Below, in pieces: positions 61,820 to 64,000 of a DNA stretch of 64,000 nucleotides; the stretch's first letter is position 1; every line of letters starts with the position of its first letter. The notes under the pieces are model-generated. The model was not told where the DNA came from and ran no database searches. It saw only the letters and a program-made list of their open reading frames with translations. The stretch lies in NCBI GenBank assembly GCA_963978895.1, contig OZ022239.1:16275470-16339469 (forward strand). The letters are read 5' to 3'. Source of the DNA: Erpobdella octoculata. Lineage: Eukaryota > Annelida > Clitellata > Hirudinida > Erpobdellidae. Both the position numbers and the translations under genes were made by a program.

Positions 61820-62536
61820 CAAAAAACTAAGATATTTTATTATATTTTTTTATGTATTGCTTTACATCTTTGAATGAGAAGAAAAACATTGCTGACCTGT
61901 GGGTGCATGGGAATAGGAGGGATAGGAATTACGTGCTTGGGAAAAGACGGTAATGGGAACAAATTGAAGTTATGGAGATGGGATGGGAAAGACATCCATG
62001 GGAATGAGTGGGATGGGACCGAAGCAGTCCGAAGACGGCGGAGCGTGGAAGCAAAACATCACTATTTGTGAGGCTCGGACACGCTCGGTTAGTGGGCGAC
62101 AAGCGGTCACATAAACATTGAGCCACGCATTAACGGCAGGTGTCGTTTCGCACCGATCGCGAGCGGGATCTAAATCGGGCTGTTCGTCACGACCGGGCGA
62201 CTCCAAAAAAACTAATCTGCAAACCAACAAAGCTACTGGGAACCGTAAAGCATAAGGCGAAACAGCAGTGCCGATTGCTTTATACCCCCTTATATTGTTC
62301 CTTGGGAATGAAAATATTCATTCATCTCTAAATGGATGCTTACCCCGACATAAAAGTTAATGAACGAGCCATCCGTCGCTTCTCTTATTAGCAATCAGAC
62401 TGTAAAATAGTTCTTACAGGAGCTACTTGCTGTGCCGTTAAAATGATAATAAAAAGCCTCGTTTAAGCTCATCAGTGTAATAAGTACACAGGCCCGACCA
62501 GCCATTTCGTTTGAAAACACAAATAAACATTAACAA
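61820..62536. other. no gene; G-rich then GC-rich patch
   Basis: GGGAATGG/GGGATGGG-type repeats lie at 61900-62020. A CpG-rich patch, including CACCGATCGCGAGCGGG, lies at 62030-62240. This could be a regulatory island or another repeat. Nothing coding is supported. Confidence 0.4.
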
Positions 62537-62681
62537 TTATGATTCAGTCCGAAAATCATCATCAACGTCTTCAGAGTTATCAACGTTTTCGGCGTCTTCT
62601 GCTTCAACTACCAACGTCGGAAATCGAAGAGAGTTGAAAGACACTAAAGAGTTGACAGCACGGTACATTCGGTGATAATTC
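62537..62681 (-). CDS. terminal exon of an unrecognised spliced gene
   Basis: Minus strand. The acceptor CTTCTCAATTCTTACAG precedes the exon. Its first base completes a codon split after two bases in the exon at 63108-63270. The exon then encodes 47 residues: NYHRMYRAVNSLVSFNSLRF, a short hydrophobic PTLVVEAED, and an acidic tail ending DFRTES before TAA (62537-62539). Not recognised. The agreement of acceptor, donor and reading frame makes a real host gene likely. The acidic tail is compatible with a soluble protein's C-terminus. Confidence 0.65.
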
Positions 62682-62931
62682 CTGTAAGAATTGAGAAGCT
62701 CATAAAAATATTGCAGTCAAACTGAAAACTTTATGACATCAACGATTTTTAGATCATTTCTATGAACATAACATTAATATTATTTTTACTATAAATAAAA
62801 ATATATAATTAGAGTCTCTAAGCTCTGGGATTATAAGCTACTAAGAGAAAATTGGGTGTTGAAATATATTGCACAGTTGGAAGTCAACCTGATTCCCAGT
62901 ACTTATTACATATTCATTTATCTAATATTTA

Positions 62932-63012
62932 TTAACCCATTAACGGTTACGGTTGCGAAAACGCAACGTCATTTTTAGTATTTTCGTATGATAGTGACCA
63001 TTAATGGGTTAA
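62932..63012. mobile_element. miniature piggyBac-like element, 73 bp, in an intron
   Basis: TTAA (62932-62935) and TTAA (63009-63012) bracket a segment with inverted ends CCCATTAACGGTTAC and CCCATTAATGGTCAC. Duplication of TTAA is the piggyBac target signature. It lies in the intron between the last two exons of the unknown minus-strand gene. Confidence 0.6.
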
Positions 63013-63107
63013 GTAGTTTAACCTACTGAACCAAGTACAAATTCAGTCACTGTATTATAATGAAGTAGATTTTTCTTATTGACTTCACCAGTTATGTTAA
63101 TTCTCAC

Positions 63108-63270
63108 CTAGATGAAGATAATTCGGTTTTCAGGTACTCCAAGAAAGGAGCGGCTAGTCTTATGACAATGGAACGGACACCAAGCGTTATCAATTTTTCT
63201 TTTAGTTCCTGATAGTCATGGAGCTGTGTCAATTTTTGATACCTCACAACTGAAGCACTTTCGATACTTC
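63108..63270 (-). CDS. penultimate exon of the same unrecognised gene
   Basis: Minus strand, 163 bases. The acceptor TTTGGTTATTTATGATAG precedes it and the donor ATCTAG|GTGAGA follows. It enters in phase 1 and leaves in phase 2, and the last partial codon joins the exon at 62681 in frame. It encodes a mostly helical segment with RYQKLTQLHDYQELKEKLIT, then LGVRSIVIRLAAPFLEYLK. I do not recognise the family. Confidence 0.65.
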
Positions 63271-63356
63271 CTATCATAAATAACCAAATGAAAATCAGTT
63301 GAAGTTGAATTAGTTTGCTTGGTATATTATTGAAAAATCAATTGTTCTAATATTTA

Positions 63357-63490
63357 AGGGGACGTCCATTAATTATGTCAACAATTTTTAGGCAACTTGT
63401 TACCCCCTCCTTCCCCCTTGTCAACAACTGTCAAACTTTCAGTCACCCCACTAACAAAATTATGTCAAACAAATTTACCCCCCCCCCCCA
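63357..63490. repeat. fragment of a GGACGTCCATTAATTATGTCA repeat
   Basis: AAGGGGACGTCCATTAATTA and the following Cs and poly(C) run resemble one end of a widespread invertebrate MITE type, from memory. The other end is not present. It lies in an intron of the minus-strand gene. Confidence 0.4.
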
Positions 63491-63677
63491 AAAAACAAAA
63501 CAAAACAAAATAACTAACAATATCTTATACGGCTGGCTTTTCTGCTAAAAATAGAATTGTACGTATGTAGATATTAGAAGTTCTACAAATAAGCTTTTAA
63601 TACAGGTCTTGTGTAACTGATTTCAAATTGACTTTCAATACTTGAACTTAATGAACAAATTGAGAATTTATATACTA

Positions 63678-63956
63678 GCTTCTAACATCTTCCCATGGGG
63701 AATTCAAATGTTCCTCAACTGCTATAATGGGCATAGTGGTTGATTGATCAATTTCTTGTGGAATCGATACACACGACAAGCCAACATCATCTTCATCTAA
63801 CCATTCTGCGCTTAACATCTCTCCGTGCGCAATAATTGCCATCAGTTCTCTGTCTTTTGGCAGCCATTCGCTTTGGTCGAATTTTTTGCGGTTGGGGAGC
63901 ATGTGGTAATTGCCTAGCCCCAAGATTGCATTCACATTGTCGGTGCTGTTGAACAT
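63678..63956 (-). CDS. probable upstream exon on the minus strand, unknown protein
   Basis: From ATG 63956 the frame encodes about 93 residues of balanced composition: NVNAILGLGNYHMLPNRKKF, then WLPKDRELMAIIAHGEMLSAEWL, then HLNSPWEDVRS and TAG. An in-frame TGA three codons upstream limits the frame on that side. It may begin at this ATG, or be an internal exon using the AG in TTCAACAG. A GTTAGA near its end (after GAT) could be a donor, but it is phase 0 while the next exon needs phase 1. So the link to the exons at 63108 and 62537 is not proven. An exon may be missing between them. Not recognised. Confidence 0.45.
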
Positions 63957-64000
63957 ACTTCTTCAACATGACTTGTGAAGCAACATAGAGGTAACAAATT

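Overview
The window looks like accessory DNA from a large, AT-rich animal genome. I see no operons, ribosome binding sites or bacterial-type genes. What I see is a nuclear tRNA gene, spliced host exons with GT/AG borders, CR1/L2-type LINEs, a Ty3/Gypsy element, hAT, mariner, pogo, Helitron and piggyBac-like remnants, tRNA-derived SINEs, and very long di-, tri- and tetranucleotide arrays. The receptor exon resembles invertebrate D2-like dopamine receptors, so a bilaterian invertebrate is the best guess. I cannot name the phylum from sequence alone.

Host content is sparse. A tRNA-Gly(GCC) lies at 4568-4638. The first coding exon of a D2-like amine GPCR lies at 5684-6133 on the minus strand, with its other exons outside the window or unseen. 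At the right edge, two frame-compatible minus-strand exons (63108-63270 and 62537-62681), plus a possible upstream exon at 63678-63956, form the 3' end of a spliced gene I do not recognise.

Most of the rest is mobile DNA. From 27 to 3530 there is a decayed CR1-type LINE with ORF1 and ORF2. From 13.0 to 14.9 kb there are a LINE tail and a mariner pseudogene. At 19204-20404 there is a hAT element with TIRs and an 8-bp target duplication. From 21.4 to 30.7 kb there is a composite block: a hairpin MITE, a LINE fragment, a small Gypsy-derived non-autonomous element (21971-23195), then a young Gypsy element (23383-30514, LTRs differing at one visible site) whose integrase is split by a 5'-truncated LINE (24308-26187). 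At 30.9-31.7 kb there is a pogo/Tigger-like transposase end. From 36.2 to 39.6 kb there is an almost full-length L2/CR1-type LINE. From 40.5 to 46.9 kb there are a Helitron helicase pseudogene, a second Gypsy-derived piece, GC-rich Helitron-like repeats, a bounded hAT element (43426-44363) and a 28-bp minisatellite split by a SINE with a huge ATT tail. A third Gypsy-derived small LTR element is at 48977-50167. At 59644-60594 one hAT-type MITE sits inside another.

The least expected structure is the set of three short LTR elements. They share the end of the LTR, the polypurine tract and the last part of the integrase reading frame with Gypsy-type elements, but most of gag-pol is replaced by unrelated sequence. 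In one of them that sequence is an acidic open frame. A four-copy MITE-like family and a GC-rich family ending in a hairpin plus CTAG are also candidate new repeat families.
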